NCBI GenBank assembly: GCA_910587785.1
Contig: CAJUOA010000101.1
Location: forward strand, 1-11,356
Direction of reading: 5' to 3'
Length of the DNA: 11,356 nucleotides
Source of the DNA: an uncultured Oscillospiraceae bacterium
Lineage (GTDB): Bacteria > Bacillota > Clostridia > Oscillospirales > Oscillospiraceae
Part shown: positions 1-8,167 of the stretch, one piece after another
Layout of the letters: each line of letters begins with the position of its first letter
Numbering within the stretch: position 1 is the stretch's first letter
Notes under the pieces: model-generated
Seen by the model: the letters and a program-made list of their open reading frames with translations, nothing else
The model's database searches: none
Told to the model about the DNA's origin: nothing
Made by a program: the position numbers and the translations under genes

Positions 1-2
1 CC

Positions 3-56
3 GGCAGCACAGGCGAACAGGTTAGGGAGATCATCCACCGGGAGGCCGGAGCCTAG
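3..56 (+). CDS. C-terminal tail of a possible rightward gene (partial)
   Basis: The frame starting at base 3 is open for 17 codons and ends with TAG at 54-56. The tail reads GSTGEQVREIIHREAGA, a plausible charged, helical protein C-terminus. Its stop overlaps the stop of the leftward regulator (53-55), a tight convergent arrangement often seen between real genes. It is too short to assign to a family. The competing frame starting at base 1 is also open and looks less protein-like. The call rests on sequence character and on the neatness of the stop overlap only. Confidence 0.35.
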   Translation, partial: GSTGEQVREIIHREAGA

Positions 57-370
57 CGAGCAAGCTGGAAGAGGATACTGCTGATAGTGGCCTGGTCTTC
101 ACCTTCGAGCTGTGTGCTCAGTCTGGTGAGCAGCTCGATCTGCTTTGCGTTGAGGGTCCTGCGATAGGGATAATATGTATCCTTGATCCGGACGCCTCTG
201 CCATAGCGGCCGCAGACAGTTTCAACGGGGTAGTCGCACATGAGCACACCGATATCTCTGCGGATGGTCGCGTTGGAAACATGGAACTCGTGTGCCAAGT
301 TGTCGCAGGTGTCATGCCGCCTGACGCAGAGAACTTCTAAGATCCTCTGACGGCGCTCGGTGGGGGTCAT
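53..370 (-). CDS. Small helix-turn-helix DNA-binding protein (DeoR/HTH_11-like)
   Basis: This 105-residue protein is probably a transcriptional regulator. Residues about 6-50 form a winged helix-turn-helix of the DeoR/HTH_11 type: an ERRQRILEVL first helix, then LAHEFHVSNATIRRDI, where the recognition helix follows VSNAT. The wing region VCGRYGRGVRI follows at about 52-62. There is no effector-binding domain, so it is much shorter than full DeoR regulators and resembles the stand-alone HTH proteins common in clostridial mobile elements (known from the family, from memory). The ATG at 368-370 is preceded by a GGAAGGGGAG ribosome site eight bases upstream, which fixes the start. A TAACCCG-N13-CGGGTTA inverted repeat lies upstream at 416-442 and could be its operator. 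Whether it controls the peptide cassette to its right cannot be told from the sequence. Confidence 0.72.
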   Translation of the reverse strand: MTPTERRQRILEVLCVRRHDTCDNLAHEFHVSNATIRRDIGVLMCDYPVETVCGRYGRGVRIKDTYYPYRRTLNAKQIELLTRLSTQLEGEDQATISSILFQLAR

Positions 371-415
371 GTGCTGATCTCCCCTTCCATCATGCTCTGG
401 AATGATCGTAACAGG

Positions 416-442
416 TAACCCGCGCAGTCCATGAACGGGTTA
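416..442. promoter_or_regulatory. Inverted repeat upstream of the HTH gene, possible operator
   Basis: TAACCCG (416-422) and CGGGTTA (436-442) are perfect 7-base inverted arms separated by 13 bases, about 46 bases upstream of the HTH start codon. Centre-to-centre spacing of about two helical turns suits a dimeric regulator. The plus side is followed by A-runs rather than T-runs, so it is not a classical terminator. Assignment as an operator is inference. Confidence 0.35.
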
Positions 443-490
443 AAAAAGTTTTTCTGAGAAAACAAAGAGTTTTTGCCTTGCGCATCGTGT

Positions 491-540
491 ACCTCCAAAA
501 ATCTGAAAGTGATTGGGTTCAGGTCCAGATTTCTGGAGGT
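491..540 (-). repeat. 15-base inverted repeat, potential stem-loop
   Basis: ACCTCCAAAAATCTG (491-505) and CAGATTTCTGGAGGT (526-540) are inverted copies with a single mismatch. On the minus strand the mismatch becomes a G-U pair, giving an uninterrupted 15-pair stem with a 20-base loop. No T-run follows on either strand, so this is not an ordinary terminator. It may be a recombinase or regulator binding site or an RNA structure. Confidence 0.5.
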
Positions 541-646
541 GGGGCGCGGATAGGGCTGTGTGGCTTGCGGCGAGTGGGAATCAAATTGTTAGAATTTATG
601 TTTTTTGATAAACTTCCCTTACTTTCGCAGAAAGGGCTAAAAAATT

Positions 647-706
647 TCGACAGCTTTCGACCATCTTCCCCATCATTCGATAGGGATAACAGTCGAAAAC
701 TGTCGA
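647..706. repeat. Spaced inverted repeat with TTCGA/TCGAA motifs
   Basis: TCGACAGCTTTCGAC (647-661) and GTCGAAAACTGTCGA (692-706) are inverted copies with one mismatch in 15 bases, separated by 30 bases. A further ATTCGA sits between them at about 675-680. Spaced arms of this kind are typical of protein-binding sites (recombinase arm sites, partition or repressor sites). It lies just beyond the terminator of the leftward cassette. Confidence 0.45.
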
Positions 707-746
707 GAGAAAAAAGAGATGCAGACAACCTCTTGGCTGCCTGCAT
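707..746 (-). terminator. Rho-independent terminator of the leftward peptide cassette
   Basis: Read on the minus strand, a 12-pair stem with two G-U pairs (ATGCAGGCAGCC, loop AAGA, GGTTGTCTGCAT; 719-746) is followed immediately by CTCTTTTTTCTC. It lies about 95 bases after the protease stop codon and fits as the end of the transcription unit that starts near 8600. Confidence 0.7.
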
Positions 747-840
747 TTTCTTCAAATGATGATTCAAAAAACGAGCTTAAAGATTTCAGTTATTTATATA
801 ATTTTGAACTTTGTAGCAACTTTGAGATATTTTTGACAAT

Positions 841-2241
841 CTATTCCAGCAGGGCCTGAAATACTGCTTCGATATCCGCCTCGCCAAATCCCTCCGGCAG
901 CGCCATCACATCTCCGCTACCTTTCGAATCACGGCACGGTCCAAAGAAAATCCTCTGATCACAAGGAAGAGCCGCGTCGGGGGTGCCTAACGAACACAAT
1001 ACGATATCTGGTCTATGGGTCCGGCAGAGATGCGCTGCCAGCACCTCCGGTTGGCAGTCTCTCGACAAACATTCTAATCCATACAGATACGCCATCGGCT
1101 GGTCAGTGATTGCAACACAGCCGTATCCCTCTCTGACTAGCCGCTCACGTAATCCACACAGCAACCGTAATGATGATTCACCGCAGGACTCCACCTGTAC
1201 AAAAGGGATTTCTGGGTCCAGCGGGAATCTCGTTACCAGCGAAGTCAGGGACCGTCTCGCCGTCTCATCCCAGAAGAGGCACGGAGCGGCAGCCCTCGAC
1301 TCTCCGGCGGCTTCCCCCGCATAAACAATGCCACACCGATTCTCCGATTGAGAAAAGAGTTCCTGCCAAATCCGATTGCTAGGTAACGGAGGTGCCAACA
1401 CAGCGGATGCCCGCTGATCCCGCTCTGTTGCTGCAAGAAAGTCTGCCTCATTGTCAAACATCCCTAAAGCCTGAAAATCTAAAAGCTCTGGTGTTTTGAT
1501 GGAATATTCCGGGTCAAACACAAGCGCCGACGAGAGAAAGTCCGGCCTCATCCGCGCTATGGAAACTGTTTCTTTTGCGAGCGCTCGATACAACTCTGGT
1601 ATCGATTTCCAACCAGCAGAGAGTAATTCATGGACCTTAGCCGTGATGGTCGGGGCCGCATAGCTGTTGGAGACGACTGTTTCCGCCTTCCCCAAAGGAT
1701 AGGTGGAGAGGTCGTGACGGGAAGATGCAAATATCTGCACATCATCGGGTATGGCGTCCAGCACATAGAACTGGTCTCCAGTCAACTCTGGGGCCGCCGC
1801 CACACCCAGCACTCCACCACAGCAGGCAGGTACAGTGTACCGTCCCGCATCATTGCTGCGAGCGGCAACGATGGTCTGCCCCTGCTGGATCATCTTCGCA
1901 ATCTGTCGGCGGATAGGCTCCTGGTCACACAGTTGGGTCGTTCCTGCGCTCATGTGGACCAGAGAAATCTTCTTTTCCAGGCACCAGTCTAACGCTGCCA
2001 GAAGCTGGGCTGGGCTGGTCCGCAGTTTTGGCTGGAGAAAGATTGCCTGGGAACAAAATTCAGCCTCTGGCGCGTACTTGTGGATAATCTGCGCACAGGT
2101 CGTTCCATGGCTGGTGCGGATAATCTCCTCGGCCCTGCGGGGGCGGATCGTCCCATCCGGCTGGACGGACAGGTCCTCCCGCAGTCGGATATCCGGGCAC
2201 CGGCGCAAATCGATGCCGTCATCCAGTAATGCGATCAGCAT
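841..2241 (-). CDS. Cytosolic subtilisin-like (S8) protease with a C-terminal maturation-type domain
   Basis: This 466-residue protein is probably a leader or peptide-processing protease. Residues 1-205 carry an S8 catalytic core with the full set: Asp7 in LLDDGID, His45 in SHGTTCA, oxyanion Asn130 in ARSNDAG, and Ser193 in SNSYAAP (the usual GTS-x-AAP is altered to SNS). There is no signal peptide and no propeptide: the Asp motif begins at residue 7, so the enzyme should stay in the cytoplasm. Residues about 300-466 form a second domain, with a VESCGESSLRLL turn-helix at 350-361 and RPDIVLCSLG at 410-419. From memory this resembles the TIGR04066-type peptide maturation proteins found beside clostridial Cys-rich peptides; that match is tentative. 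The ATG at 2239-2241 has GAGG five bases upstream and sits 13 bases after the exporter stop, so it is preferred to the upstream in-frame start at 2358 inside the exporter gene. It is the last gene before the terminator. Confidence 0.8.
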   Translation of the reverse strand: MLIALLDDGIDLRRCPDIRLREDLSVQPDGTIRPRRAEEIIRTSHGTTCAQIIHKYAPEAEFCSQAIFLQPKLRTSPAQLLAALDWCLEKKISLVHMSAGTTQLCDQEPIRRQIAKMIQQGQTIVAARSNDAGRYTVPACCGGVLGVAAAPELTGDQFYVLDAIPDDVQIFASSRHDLSTYPLGKAETVVSNSYAAPTITAKVHELLSAGWKSIPELYRALAKETVSIARMRPDFLSSALVFDPEYSIKTPELLDFQALGMFDNEADFLAATERDQRASAVLAPPLPSNRIWQELFSQSENRCGIVYAGEAAGESRAAAPCLFWDETARRSLTSLVTRFPLDPEIPFVQVESCGESSLRLLCGLRERLVREGYGCVAITDQPMAYLYGLECLSRDCQPEVLAAHLCRTHRPDIVLCSLGTPDAALPCDQRIFFGPCRDSKGSGDVMALPEGFGEADIEAVFQALLE

Positions 2242-2254
2242 GACGTCCTCTCTC

Positions 2255-4081
2255 CTATCCCACTTGGTACCGCTCCTGCTGGTAGCGGAACAGCTCCGCA
2301 TACCGGCCATTTTTTGCCAGGAGCTCCTGTTGAGTGCCGTCCTCCAATATCTCCCCATGCTCCAGGACTACTATTCGATTCGCCAGTGCTACGTTGGTCA
2401 GGCGGTGGGACGTGAAGAGGACAGTCTTACCTTGGGCAAAGCTCCGCAGGCGCTCAAAAAGCTGATATTCCGCTCTCGGGTCCAAGTTGGAGGAGGGTTC
2501 GTCCAAGATCAGCGCAGAGTGCCGGCGGTAAAAGGTCCGGGCCAAGGCAAGTTTTTGATACTGTCCCCCGGAGAGTTCCATCCCCTCCCTGTCAAAAAGC
2601 CGGGTCAGGAACGTATCCAGCCCTGCCGGGGCTTTATCCAGGATGTCACCGGCTCCGCTGTCCACGATAGCGCGGGTGATGGCGGCGTCACCCTCCATCC
2701 GCTCTGCGTCCGCAATGGAGACATTTTCCCGTAAATCAAAGGAGTAGCTGGGGTCATCTTGAAAATATACGCTGAAGCTCTGGCGCAGACTGCGGATGGT
2801 ATAATTTCGGATATCCATGCCGTTGATCTTCACCACGCCCTCATCCACATCGTAGAGACGGAGAAGGAGCTTGATAAGGGTGGACTTGCCAGACCCATTC
2901 AAGCCAACCAGTGCCACCCTTTCGTGCTTATCCACACGGAAGGAAACATCCCGCAGAATCTGTTTTCCTGTACCAGGGTAAGCAAAGCCTACATGGTCAA
3001 ACTCAATGGTTTCTACCTGTTTCAGCACCGTGGTCCCCGTGTCCACTACGCGGTTCTGGTACTGCTCCAGCGACTTGAGGTTTTTGATCTTCAGTTGATT
3101 GTCATAGATCTGCATCACTGCGCTGGAGAGCCCATATACCCCGGACCATAGTTGGGATACCAGCCCGGTATAGAGGGAGTAGTCCCCCACCGTGGAGGTC
3201 CCGCCCAGCACCCGGAGCGCGATATCGATACCGATGGCTGTCACCACCAGCTCCGGCAGACACTCCAGGAGGCCGGTCAGGATGCTTCTTCGTCTGTTGA
3301 CGGACCTGCGTTGCTGAAAGAGTGTGGTCCAGAGCCGTTGGTACTTTTCTTTGATTCGCTCACAGACATCAAAAAGCCGCAAATCTTGGGAGAAGCGCCG
3401 GTCCAGAAGGAGATGTTGCAGATAGTTCTTCTGGCGCTCGCCGTTGATCTGCTCCAGGCTCAGGGAGTAGATGGCTTTGGTATACTTGACCGCAACTGCC
3501 GATGAAGGGACGCAGGCGCAGAGGGTGATGATGCCGTAGAACACGTTTAGTCTTCCCAGAACTACGAAGGAGATGAGCGTGGAAAAAGCTGCGCTAATGG
3601 CAGAAATGGTATTCCATAGGAGATGGGCGATGACAGAGGCGTCCCGGGTGCAGGAGGAGAGTTTGTCATAGTAGTCTGCGTTGTCAAAGTACTCCAGGTC
3701 CGCTTTTCCGGCTTTGTCCATCATGTACAGCGCCAGCTCTTTGTTGATGATATCACCATGCACCGTCTGGGCATAGAGCTGTGCTTTTTGCAGTAAAGAA
3801 CGGATGATGTTGACGGCTAGGAGCCCTCCGGCAAAAATCAGCAGATACGCCGTTGGCGAGGGAGCGGTGAAGCCCCCTGCCAACAGGTCCAGAATGTACT
3901 TTCCCAGCAGCGCTGCCGCCAGCGTCAGCAATGGTGGGGTCAAACAGCAGAGCAATCGCAGAACGGTGTAAAACCTGGAGGTCCGCCACGACAACGCCAT
4001 ACAGTCCGCAATGGCAGAGAAAAATGCGGAGATGTTTTCTCGAAGGCTCTTGGGACTCAAATTTTCTCTCTTTTGCTCCAT
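2255..4081 (-). CDS. ABC exporter, fused membrane and ATPase domains
   Basis: This 608-residue protein has the half-transporter layout of type I (MsbA/peptide-export) ABC exporters and is expected to work as a homodimer in the membrane. Residues about 38-335 are the membrane domain, with hydrophobic segments near 42-66, 77-97, 155-177, 180-198 and 272-292 and a YFDNADYYDKL coupling region at 131-141. The ATPase domain has Walker A GLNGSGKST (393-401), Q-loop Gln441, signature LSGGQ (503-507), Walker B ALILDE (523-528) and His559. There is no N-terminal C39 peptidase domain, so it would not cut a leader itself; the adjoining S8 protease is the obvious candidate for that. It starts six bases after the ATPase gene stop and ends 13 bases before the protease start, which indicates co-translation. 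The likely cargo is the peptide encoded upstream; this is inferred from context. Confidence 0.88.
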   Translation of the reverse strand: MEQKRENLSPKSLRENISAFFSAIADCMALSWRTSRFYTVLRLLCCLTPPLLTLAAALLGKYILDLLAGGFTAPSPTAYLLIFAGGLLAVNIIRSLLQKAQLYAQTVHGDIINKELALYMMDKAGKADLEYFDNADYYDKLSSCTRDASVIAHLLWNTISAISAAFSTLISFVVLGRLNVFYGIITLCACVPSSAVAVKYTKAIYSLSLEQINGERQKNYLQHLLLDRRFSQDLRLFDVCERIKEKYQRLWTTLFQQRRSVNRRRSILTGLLECLPELVVTAIGIDIALRVLGGTSTVGDYSLYTGLVSQLWSGVYGLSSAVMQIYDNQLKIKNLKSLEQYQNRVVDTGTTVLKQVETIEFDHVGFAYPGTGKQILRDVSFRVDKHERVALVGLNGSGKSTLIKLLLRLYDVDEGVVKINGMDIRNYTIRSLRQSFSVYFQDDPSYSFDLRENVSIADAERMEGDAAITRAIVDSGAGDILDKAPAGLDTFLTRLFDREGMELSGGQYQKLALARTFYRRHSALILDEPSSNLDPRAEYQLFERLRSFAQGKTVLFTSHRLTNVALANRIVVLEHGEILEDGTQQELLAKNGRYAELFRYQQERYQVG

Positions 4082-4087
4082 ATCAGA

Positions 4088-4756
4088 TTAAATCACCTGC
4101 TGTAACAAGATTCCATCCGTCATGTGATAGACCACGTCCGACGCTTCGGCGATAGCCGGGTCGTGGGTGACGATGATGACGCAGTAGCCCTCCTCGTGGG
4201 CCAGGCGGGTCAGAATCTCCACCACGTTGCGGCTGTTCTCGCCGTCTAAGTTCCCTGTCGGCTCATCCGCCAGGAGGATACCCGCGCCCGTAGCTAGAGA
4301 CCGGGCAATGGCCACCCGTTGCTGTTCACCACCAGAGAGGTTGGCCGGAAACCGGCGTAATTTCTCCTCCTGGATGCCGACGCTGGACAGCAATGTTCTC
4401 GCCCGCTCCTTGGCGTCCTTCAGGGCTACTTCGTTCAGCTCCATAGGGTAACACACGTTCTCTATCACCGTCAAAAGTGGAAAGAGCTGGAACGCCTGGA
4501 AGATGACCGACACATCCTGCCGCCGGTAGGCGTCCAGGTCCATGCCTGAAAGGTCCGCGCCGTTGAGCAGCACCTGGCCCTCCTCCGGGCGATCCAGGCC
4601 CGCCATGATGGAGAGAAGCGTTGTCTTACCGCTCCCGGAGGGGCCTACCACCGCCGTCACCTGGCCGGGCTTGAAAGCACAGCTGACGCCGTTGAGCGCC
4701 AAACGGTCCGCGTTTTTGTAGCGGTAACTCACATTCTCGATCACCAGTTCACTCAT
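4088..4756 (-). CDS. ABC transporter ATPase, MacB/LolD type
   Basis: This 222-residue stand-alone ATPase powers the neighbouring FtsX-type permease. All motifs are intact: Walker A GPSGSGKTT (38-46), Gln87 in VIFQAFQLFP, signature LSGGEQQR (140-147), Walker B ILLADEPTGNLD (160-171) and His198 in VTHDP. The FQAFQLFP and DEPTGNLD forms are characteristic of the LolD/MacB/BceA group. The length is normal for the family. The ATG is preceded by a GGGGG run eight bases upstream and lies 12 bases after the permease stop, so the two are an operon pair. In Firmicutes such pairs commonly expel or detach antimicrobial peptides or act in lipoprotein or cell-envelope processes. Beside a Cys-rich peptide, immunity or secretion is the natural reading. 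Confidence 0.92.
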   Translation of the reverse strand: MSELVIENVSYRYKNADRLALNGVSCAFKPGQVTAVVGPSGSGKTTLLSIMAGLDRPEEGQVLLNGADLSGMDLDAYRRQDVSVIFQAFQLFPLLTVIENVCYPMELNEVALKDAKERARTLLSSVGIQEEKLRRFPANLSGGEQQRVAIARSLATGAGILLADEPTGNLDGENSRNVVEILTRLAHEEGYCVIIVTHDPAIAEASDVVYHMTDGILLQQVI

Positions 4757-4768
4757 TTTCGTTACCCC

Positions 4769-7700
4769 CTATTCTTTGACTTGTAACATTTCAAGCGGGT
4801 TCTTCCCTGTGACAGCGGCGGAGCTGGCAGCCGCTCCCAGGACTGCGGCACCCAAGTACGCCGCCGCACGCCAGAGCACGGCTCCAGCCAGGGCTTCCAG
4901 TAGCTCCGGTCGGGCTTGGTGGATGTAGAGCAGAACTCCGATCACCCCGATTGCCAGACCCGCAAAGCAGGTGACGGCTTGCTGCAAGACTAGGATAACC
5001 TGCGTCCGGCCTCTGGGCGTGCCCAGCACCCGGAGGGTGGCCGCGTCCTTGGCGGAAATCATCACGAACAGCACCGCCGTTCCCGCCGCTGTCAGCAGAC
5101 TCAGCGCCAGGACCACCGGATAGAGCACCCGCATCAGCTCCAGACTGCCCTCCAGGGGCTCCACGGCCTCGGTCAGCTCCTCGTCCCAGAGGAGCACACT
5201 GCTTGCCACGCCGCCCAGGCGGGTGCTGTTGACCAGCTCATCCATCTCCAGGCGGAAGCCCTCCAGGTCCCGGTTCTGCCCCGGGTCCACGGTGAAGCGG
5301 ACCTTGCTGTAGACTACCCGGCGTCCCGCCGCGGCTTCCAGCGCGGAGGTGGGCAGGAGCACCGTATCCCCCGCCTTGCTGGCCGCGCCCCGGGAGTACA
5401 CGCCCGCCACCTCGCAGAGCTGGAGCCTGCCCCGGAAGAGGACCAGCACCCGCTGTCCCGGGGTGATGGGCGGGCCCGCATCCTCCCCGCCCTCGGTGTA
5501 CTTGGCGGGCACTACGATGGGGATGACGGAATCGAGAATGTCCTTCCCCTCGTTCTCTGCGGCCCAGTCCTTGGAAAAGAGGCTCTGGTCCCAGCCGTCA
5601 GCATAGCGGACTGTGTAGTTGCCCCCGGTGCCCGCCTCGGAGAAAAACACCTCCCCGTCGCTGGTGGAGCGGAAGAGGAACCGGAGGCCGGCGTTCATCT
5701 GGTCCGCGCCGATGAACCGCGCGCCATCCACCTCCACGATGTTCAGGGCATCGGCATTGGGGATGAGTACGCCGCTGCTGGCTCCCTCCAGATAGCAGTC
5801 CTCCAGATAGCCAGTGTCCATCACCGCGTCCACGGTGGAGCGGTAGAGGAAGCCGCCGTCCTCCCCCAGGTCGGTGCTGTCCTTGGCGGTGATCTCCATG
5901 GCCACACGGGTGGTGGTGTAGAGATGGTCGATCTCCCGCTCCCCGCTGACGATGGCCAGGTGGATGGCCCCCAGGCCGATTGCGAAGGCCCCTGCCGTCA
6001 GCGCTGCCAGGGCTGATTTCACCGGCGCACGTAAAATCTGCCGCCGGACGAACCGCCATGCCACCGCCGCCCGTCTCCCCAGGGACCGCTCCGGCGGGAT
6101 GGCCTCCCGTACAGCCCGCACCGCCTCCAGAGAGAGGCCCGCCGCGTCCGGCGGAGGCGTCTCGGGGAGGGCCTGGCGGCTCCTCTTCTTAAGCCGGACC
6201 TGCGCGCCGCCCTGGAGCTGTTCCAGCACCGGCCTCTCGGCCAGGATGCGGGCGGCGGTGAGGACCATGGCCGTCAGGAGCAGGAGCGCTCCCGCCGCCA
6301 GGGGTGCCAGCCACAGAGGGCTCAGCCGCGCCTGGGGGATGCCCTCCACGGCGAATTCCTCCAGTGCCTCCAGGGTCTCGGAGGCGCTGCGCAGGGTGCT
6401 CATCCACCCCAAAGCGCCCCCCAGAGGCACCGCCAGCGCCCCGATCAGCGCCATGGGCAGGGCGCTCTCCCGGACGCACCGCTTTATGGGCAGGCCCATG
6501 GCCCGCACGATGGCCAGCTCCTTCCCCCGGGAGCGGAAGTAGAGGAACACCCCCAGCAGGAACGTCACCAGCAGGATCCCGGCGTAGATGCCGAAGTTGT
6601 AGAGGGAGGAGCGCTCCATGGGCCCCGCCGTGTCCCGGAAGCTCCGGTAGTTGTTGGGCAGGAGCTCCACCCGGCAGCCCAGAGCCTCCAGAGCCGGGGC
6701 GGTGTAGGTCAGGAAGCGGCCCGCCTCCTCGGGGCTGGTCAGGACGAAGTTCACGTCCCCGGCCACGGGGATGGACCCGCCGCTGCTGCTGGAGATGACG
6801 GAGTTGATCCAGCGCTGGGTGCCGGTGGCCCCCATGCCGTTTTCAAAGGTCTCCGGCACCGTGGATGCGGGGACATAGAACTGATTGCGCACACAGGTGT
6901 AGGGGAATTTGAACTGGAAGTCGTAGAGCCCCACGATCTCATAGGTCTCCCGGACGGTCTGCGCCGTGTCATAGTCCACAGGTTTTTTCGTACAGCCGAA
7001 GCTTGCCTCCACGTCCCGGAGATTCAGCGTAACGCTGTCCCCCACGGCGAGGCCCCGGGCATCCGCAAGGCCCGCGTGGAGCACACAGACCCGGTTCCCG
7101 GCGGTATTGTCCTCCTCCGTGAGCCACCGCCCCCCGGCGAGGTAGATGCTGGGGTTCTCCGAGCGGACCTCCGGCAGGGAGAGCATGTCCGTCACAGGAA
7201 TGGCGCTCAGAGCCCGCTGGTTGTCCCGGACCCGGCCGATCTCCTCCCCGAGGCCCTCCAGCGCCGGGTCGGAGAAGTCCGCCTCTCCCTCCGGTACGCT
7301 CCAGTACCAGAGCTTCCCGCCGGGGACCAGCTTCTGGATCTCGAAGATGGTCTGCTCCCGGTTCAAGGCGCGGGCCTCTGCCCGTACAAGGTAGCGTCCC
7401 CCCACCTCCAGCTCACCGCCAAGCTCCTCTATCACAGCCTGGGAACCGTTGAGAGTGATGCGGGGACCCGGGGTGATGTACTCCGGAAGCCCCGTCACCA
7501 CCTGGTCCACGGTGAAGATCAGGTTGGCCGCAGCGGCGTCCAGGATGCCGTAGAAGTAGATGTTCTGACTGCCGTAGATAGTGTCCAGGTCCGTGTCGGC
7601 GTTGCAGAAGCCGTCCTCAATGAGGGCGGAGACATACTGCCGCCGCTCCACCAGGTCCACCACCCCGCTCTGGGCCAGGAGTTCCGCCGCCTCGTCCGTT

Positions 7701-7909
7701 ACGGTTTGGGCACTCCGGCCCCGGGTCCGGGGCTCCACGGTGCCGATGGTCCGGTACCAGCTCCCCAGCCGGTCCACCTCCTGGGAGATGAGCAGGTACT
7801 CCGATCCCCGGCCCACGAAGGTGAAGCTCACCAGGGCAAGCACCAGCGCTAAAAATGCCGTCCGTACCGGCTGACGGCGGGTGGAGCGCAGGAATACGTT
7901 GGTTTGCAT
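4769..7909 (-). CDS. Two-module FtsX/MacB-type ABC transporter permease
   Basis: This 1046-residue membrane protein is the partner of the ATPase just downstream. It has an internally repeated layout: a first membrane helix (about 17-34), a large extracytoplasmic domain (about 35-435), then three helices forming the first FtsX domain (about 440-460, 478-500, 533-557, with the conserved-looking RGKELAIVRAMGLP). The second half repeats this: a helix at about 633-655, an outside domain, and a second FtsX domain (about 927-950, 972-995, 1010-1032, with SAKDAATLRVLGTP). Eight helices in total suit one polypeptide acting as both halves. The ATG follows an AGGAG site nine bases upstream. The gene is visibly richer in G+C than the flanking protease and peptide region, which may point to a different origin or recent assembly of the cassette. 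The substrate is not visible from sequence; context suggests peptide export or self-protection. Confidence 0.9.
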   Translation of the reverse strand: MQTNVFLRSTRRQPVRTAFLALVLALVSFTFVGRGSEYLLISQEVDRLGSWYRTIGTVEPRTRGRSAQTVTDEAAELLAQSGVVDLVERRQYVSALIEDGFCNADTDLDTIYGSQNIYFYGILDAAAANLIFTVDQVVTGLPEYITPGPRITLNGSQAVIEELGGELEVGGRYLVRAEARALNREQTIFEIQKLVPGGKLWYWSVPEGEADFSDPALEGLGEEIGRVRDNQRALSAIPVTDMLSLPEVRSENPSIYLAGGRWLTEEDNTAGNRVCVLHAGLADARGLAVGDSVTLNLRDVEASFGCTKKPVDYDTAQTVRETYEIVGLYDFQFKFPYTCVRNQFYVPASTVPETFENGMGATGTQRWINSVISSSSGGSIPVAGDVNFVLTSPEEAGRFLTYTAPALEALGCRVELLPNNYRSFRDTAGPMERSSLYNFGIYAGILLVTFLLGVFLYFRSRGKELAIVRAMGLPIKRCVRESALPMALIGALAVPLGGALGWMSTLRSASETLEALEEFAVEGIPQARLSPLWLAPLAAGALLLLTAMVLTAARILAERPVLEQLQGGAQVRLKKRSRQALPETPPPDAAGLSLEAVRAVREAIPPERSLGRRAAVAWRFVRRQILRAPVKSALAALTAGAFAIGLGAIHLAIVSGEREIDHLYTTTRVAMEITAKDSTDLGEDGGFLYRSTVDAVMDTGYLEDCYLEGASSGVLIPNADALNIVEVDGARFIGADQMNAGLRFLFRSTSDGEVFFSEAGTGGNYTVRYADGWDQSLFSKDWAAENEGKDILDSVIPIVVPAKYTEGGEDAGPPITPGQRVLVLFRGRLQLCEVAGVYSRGAASKAGDTVLLPTSALEAAAGRRVVYSKVRFTVDPGQNRDLEGFRLEMDELVNSTRLGGVASSVLLWDEELTEAVEPLEGSLELMRVLYPVVLALSLLTAAGTAVLFVMISAKDAATLRVLGTPRGRTQVILVLQQAVTCFAGLAIGVIGVLLYIHQARPELLEALAGAVLWRAAAYLGAAVLGAAASSAAVTGKNPLEMLQVKE

Positions 7910-8167
7910 ATACTTTCTCTCCTAAAAAGAAATCCGCACCCTTGGCTTTGTGAATATGCCCACATTGGTAGATGCATAATTTTATCGTTTTCGTTCCGCC
8001 TAAAAAGGTGAAAAGATCCCTTATAAGGGTGTTGCTATAGAAAACATTTTGGGAAAGCACATTATGCACAGATGGGCGACTAATAGCATGTCCCTACATG
8101 ATTTTCTGAAACAACGCCCAAATAAGGGACGCTTTTCATTGTCAAAACTCAGTCCGCTTTGGATATG
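7910..8167 (-). other. Leader between peptide segment and permease
   Basis: These 258 bases have no convincing gene. A perfect palindrome CCCTTATAAGGG lies at 8018-8029 and a weak stem-loop at 8113-8133. No good promoter is seen on the minus strand: the CATAAT hexamer near 8060 lacks a convincing -35. The permease is therefore probably transcribed from the promoter upstream of the peptide, with possible reduction at the stem-loop. Confidence 0.4.
8113..8133 (-). terminator. Weak stem-loop after the peptide stop, possible leaky terminator
   Basis: On the minus strand AGCGTCCC (8133-8126) can pair with GGGCGTT (8119-8113), with one bulged base, followed by TGTTTC. It sits about 35 bases past the peptide stop codon. 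RiPP operons often have a partial terminator between precursor and transport genes so that the precursor is made in excess. The stem is short and the T-run poor, so this is tentative. Confidence 0.3.

Larger units (their letters stand above)
371..840. other. Non-coding interval with inverted repeats and a terminator
   Basis: No convincing gene is seen in these 470 bases. Two short open frames (478-759 plus, 519-767 minus) lack ribosome sites and protein-like composition. The interval holds three inverted repeats (416-442, 491-540, 647-706) and the terminator of the leftward cassette (707-746). Positions 747-840 are an AT-rich 3' untranslated stretch after the protease stop. No tRNA, integrase gene or clear attachment-site core was recognised. 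Confidence 0.6.

Noticed and set aside
478..759. Plus-strand open frame of 93 codons (TTG start)
   Set aside because: It lacks a ribosome site, crosses two inverted repeats and the terminator stem, and shows no recognisable domain.
2242..2358. Longer N-terminus for the protease starting at 2358
   Set aside because: It would lie inside the exporter gene and add 39 residues without protease character. The ATG at 2241 has a good ribosome site and puts the catalytic Asp motif at the usual beginning of the domain.
8018..8029. CCCTTATAAGGG palindrome as a regulator operator
   Set aside because: It is a single 12-base palindrome with no second copy or promoter around it; noted as sequence only.
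7617..8069. Minus-strand frame beginning in the gap before the permease
   Set aside because: It runs into the permease gene in another frame and becomes the Gly/Pro/Arg-rich pattern typical of GC-rich shadows.
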